The translations under genes and the position numbers were made by a program. Of a DNA stretch of 64,000 nt, positions 62,407-64,000 are shown in pieces (within the stretch, counting starts at the first letter, position 1; every line of letters begins with the position of its first letter). The stretch covers positions 186,001 through 250,000 of the forward strand of contig NZ_KB898724.1 in assembly GCF_000377785.1 (NCBI RefSeq), read 5' to 3'. Below the pieces are notes generated by a model. The model was given only the letters and a program-made list of their open reading frames with translations. It was not told where the DNA came from and did not search any database. This stretch comes from Thioalkalivibrio sp. ALJ24 (GTDB taxonomy: Bacteria; Pseudomonadota; Gammaproteobacteria; Ectothiorhodospirales; Ectothiorhodospiraceae).

Positions 62407-64000
62407 GTGATCCCGCAAGCCGAAACCGTGACTCCGGAGCCGGACGCGTTCGCACGGGCAGCCGTGGGTCTGGTGGTGCTGGATGCGGCGGGTCGTATCG
62501 ACCGTGCGAATCCTCGGTTTGCGGCCTGGCTGGGGCGTCCGGCCGGGGATCTGGTCGGATGCCCGCTGGGGGAACTCGTCCGGCCCGTGGAACGGGAACG
62601 ACTGGAAGAGGCCCTGCGGGAGGTCCGGCACGATGGCGCAGCCGAAAGGGACCTGCAACTGCGCCTCGCCACCGAGGATGACGATGCCCTGGCCGTGCGG
62701 GTAACCTTGACCCGCGGGGGACACGAGGGGGTGCTGGCCACCGTGCAGCGCACGGGCGAGCCGCCCCTTCCCGAGGACCCGCCCGCGGCCGGCGAGCATC
62801 ATCCCACCGGTGTCCTTGAGGGCCGTCTGTTGCAGAGCCTGGAGGAAGGGGTGTTCGGGGTCGACCGCGGCGGCCGCTACACCTTTCTCAATCCGGCGGC
62901 CTGTCGACTGCTGGGATTTGCCTCGGAGGCGCAGGTGCTGGGACGCGATTCCCACGCAACCTCGCATCATTCTCACCTCGACGGTTCTCCCTACCCCCAC
63001 GAGGAATGCCCGATCCATCGGGTATTGCGCAGCGGAGAACCGGTGGAGGCCTGGGAGGACACCTTCTGGCGCGCGGACGGGAGCCCGTTTCCGGTGCGGG
63101 TGTACGCGGCGCCACTGTGGGGCGTGCACGGTGCAATCGAAGGCGTCGTCGTCTCGTTCCAGGACGAAACCGTGCGCCAGGAGCGGGAGGGCCGTCTGGC
63201 CAAGGCGGCGCGCAACCTGCCCGGTGCGATCTTCCAGTACCGCCAGTATCCCGACGGCCACGCCGTCTTTCCGTACGCCAGCGACGGGGCGCAGCAGGTC
63301 TTCGGTGTGAGCGCGGAGCAGGTGATGCGCGACCCGGCGGTCGCGTTTTCCCGCGTGCACGACGACGACCTGGTGCAGGTGCAGGCCAGCATCGCGGCCT
63401 CGGTGCGCGAGATGCAGCCCTGGCACGTCCGCTTCCGCGTACGCCACCCGGCGAATGGCTGGATCTGGGTCGAGGGGCGCTCCACCCCCGAGGCCCTGAC
63501 GGACGGCAGCGTGCTGTGGCACGGGGTGATGATCGACATCAGCGAGAGGATGGCGGCGGAACAGGCCCTGCGCGAGCGCGAGCGGGAACTGTCCGAGGCG
63601 CAGGCCATGGCGCATGTGGGCAGCTGGGTGTGGGAGCTGGCGGAAGACCGGATGTACTGGTCGGACGAGGTGTACCGCATCCTGGGCCAGACCCGCGACG
63701 AGCAGGGGGCGAGCCTGCAGCGCTTCCTGGACGCGGTGCACCCGGACGATCGCGCGCGGGTGGATGCAGCAGTGCGGGCAGGTCTGGAAGGCGAACCCTA
63801 TGACCTCCACTTCCGCGTGCAGTGTCCGCACGGCGCCGAGCGACAGGTGCACCTGCGGGCTGCCGTGGAGCTGGACGAGCACGGTCGGCCGTCACGCCTG
63901 GTGGGGACCGGACAGGATCTGACCGAATGGTTCGAGCTGGAAGAGAACCAGCGCCGGTTGATCGACATCCTCGAAGGTACGCCGGACGTGGTCGCGATGC
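62407..64000 (+). CDS. Multi-PAS sensor protein, partial
   Basis: A frame open from GTG 62407 to the window edge (at least 531 residues). An in-frame TAA lies about 40 bp upstream, and AGGAAGG precedes the GTG. At least four PAS folds are visible: about 15-110 (AAVGLVVLDAAGRIDRANPRFAAWLG), 135-260 (EGVFGVDRGGRYTFLNPAACRLLG), 265-385 with a PAC end (VRFRVRHPANGWIWVEGRS), and 400-505 (AHVGSWVWELAEDRMYWSDEVYRILG). A fifth starts at the edge (LIDILEGTPDVVAM). The second has HHSH (187-190) and Cys201 in PHEECPIHRVL, a frequent PAS subtype. No membrane helix is seen. The output domain (GGDEF/EAL or kinase) lies outside. Confidence 0.88.
   Translation, partial: MIPQAETVTPEPDAFARAAVGLVVLDAAGRIDRANPRFAAWLGRPAGDLVGCPLGELVRPVERERLEEALREVRHDGAAERDLQLRLATEDDDALAVRVTLTRGGHEGVLATVQRTGEPPLPEDPPAAGEHHPTGVLEGRLLQSLEEGVFGVDRGGRYTFLNPAACRLLGFASEAQVLGRDSHATSHHSHLDGSPYPHEECPIHRVLRSGEPVEAWEDTFWRADGSPFPVRVYAAPLWGVHGAIEGVVVSFQDETVRQEREGRLAKAARNLPGAIFQYRQYPDGHAVFPYASDGAQQVFGVSAEQVMRDPAVAFSRVHDDDLVQVQASIAASVREMQPWHVRFRVRHPANGWIWVEGRSTPEALTDGSVLWHGVMIDISERMAAEQALRERERELSEAQAMAHVGSWVWELAEDRMYWSDEVYRILGQTRDEQGASLQRFLDAVHPDDRARVDAAVRAGLEGEPYDLHFRVQCPHGAERQVHLRAAVELDEHGRPSRLVGTGQDLTEWFELEENQRRLIDILEGTPDVVAM

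Noticed and set aside
62362-63882. A 506-codon antisense frame at the right end
   Set aside because: The plus-strand frame from GTG 62407 reads as consecutive PAS domains, so the minus-strand frame is not credible.

Overview
The window is about 64 kb of very GC-rich bacterial chromosome, densely coded with short gaps and many ATGA stop/start overlaps. Gene content and order point to a Gram-negative gammaproteobacterium. The block TIGR02449/zapB-like - zapA - 6S RNA - 5-FCL, divergent from ygfB - pepP - ubiH - ubiI and followed by the glycine-cleavage genes, matches the Escherichia coli neighbourhood. LptFG, an outer-membrane porin, lipoproteins with lipoboxes, DsbC and ubiquinone biosynthesis fit this. 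The GC bias, acidic proteins and split gcvPA/gcvPB suggest a halophilic or haloalkaliphilic Ectothiorhodospiraceae-type organism such as Thioalkalivibrio; that placement is inference. No rRNA, tRNA, CRISPR array, prophage or transposase gene was seen.

Layout. 1-5.4 kb: the tail of a probable signalling kinase with a REC-GGDEF cyclase; ispG and a small unknown gene; two tandem mgtE genes with a long leader holding a candidate leader peptide. 5.76-6.03 kb: a 270-bp element with perfect 31-bp inverted ends, next to an ABC ATPase/permease/AttH-lipoprotein/cytochrome b561 operon (6.1-11.2 kb). 11.3-17 kb: valS, a small outer-membrane barrel, holC and pepA. 17-21 kb: lptF-lptG, a lipoprotein esterase, an RDD protein and a PilZ protein. 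21-23.5 kb: mobA-mobB-moeA. 23.6-29.8 kb: NfeD protease and slipin, xerD, dsbC, a guanine-deaminase-like enzyme, MarC, and a zinc-ribbon RDD protein. 29.9-34.8 kb: glyA, nrdR, ribD, ribE and a ribB fused to a degenerate GTP cyclohydrolase II domain. 35-41 kb: a cNMP-binding protein, a DUF218 protein, a YdbH-like AsmA protein with a YnbE/YdbL-like lipoprotein, and a YihY protein. 41-45 kb: SRPBCC, DUF1841, nth, two unknown genes and a ZIP transporter. 45-49 kb: autotransporter-type barrel, porin, cupin and an AT-rich intergenic stretch with a candidate GGA-motif small RNA. 49-56.7 kb: GST, EVE, 5-FCL, 6S RNA, ZapA, YgfB, PepP, UbiH and UbiI. 56.8-62.3 kb: tandem glycine riboswitch, terminator and gcvT-gcvH-gcvPA-tpx-gcvPB. 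62.4 kb to the end: a multi-PAS sensor cut by the window edge.

Functionally the window is mainly core metabolism and envelope biology. One-carbon metabolism is represented by glyA, the Gcv system and 5-FCL. Envelope and lipid handling is represented by LptFG, YdbH/YdbL, the AttH-linked ABC system, porin and barrels. Cofactor synthesis covers riboflavin, molybdopterin, ubiquinone and isoprenoids. The least explained pieces are the 270-bp inverted-repeat element, the GGA-hairpin RNA candidate with a CRP-like site at about -60, the mgtE leader, the single-gene YnbE/YdbL arrangement, and several conserved-looking genes of unknown function.
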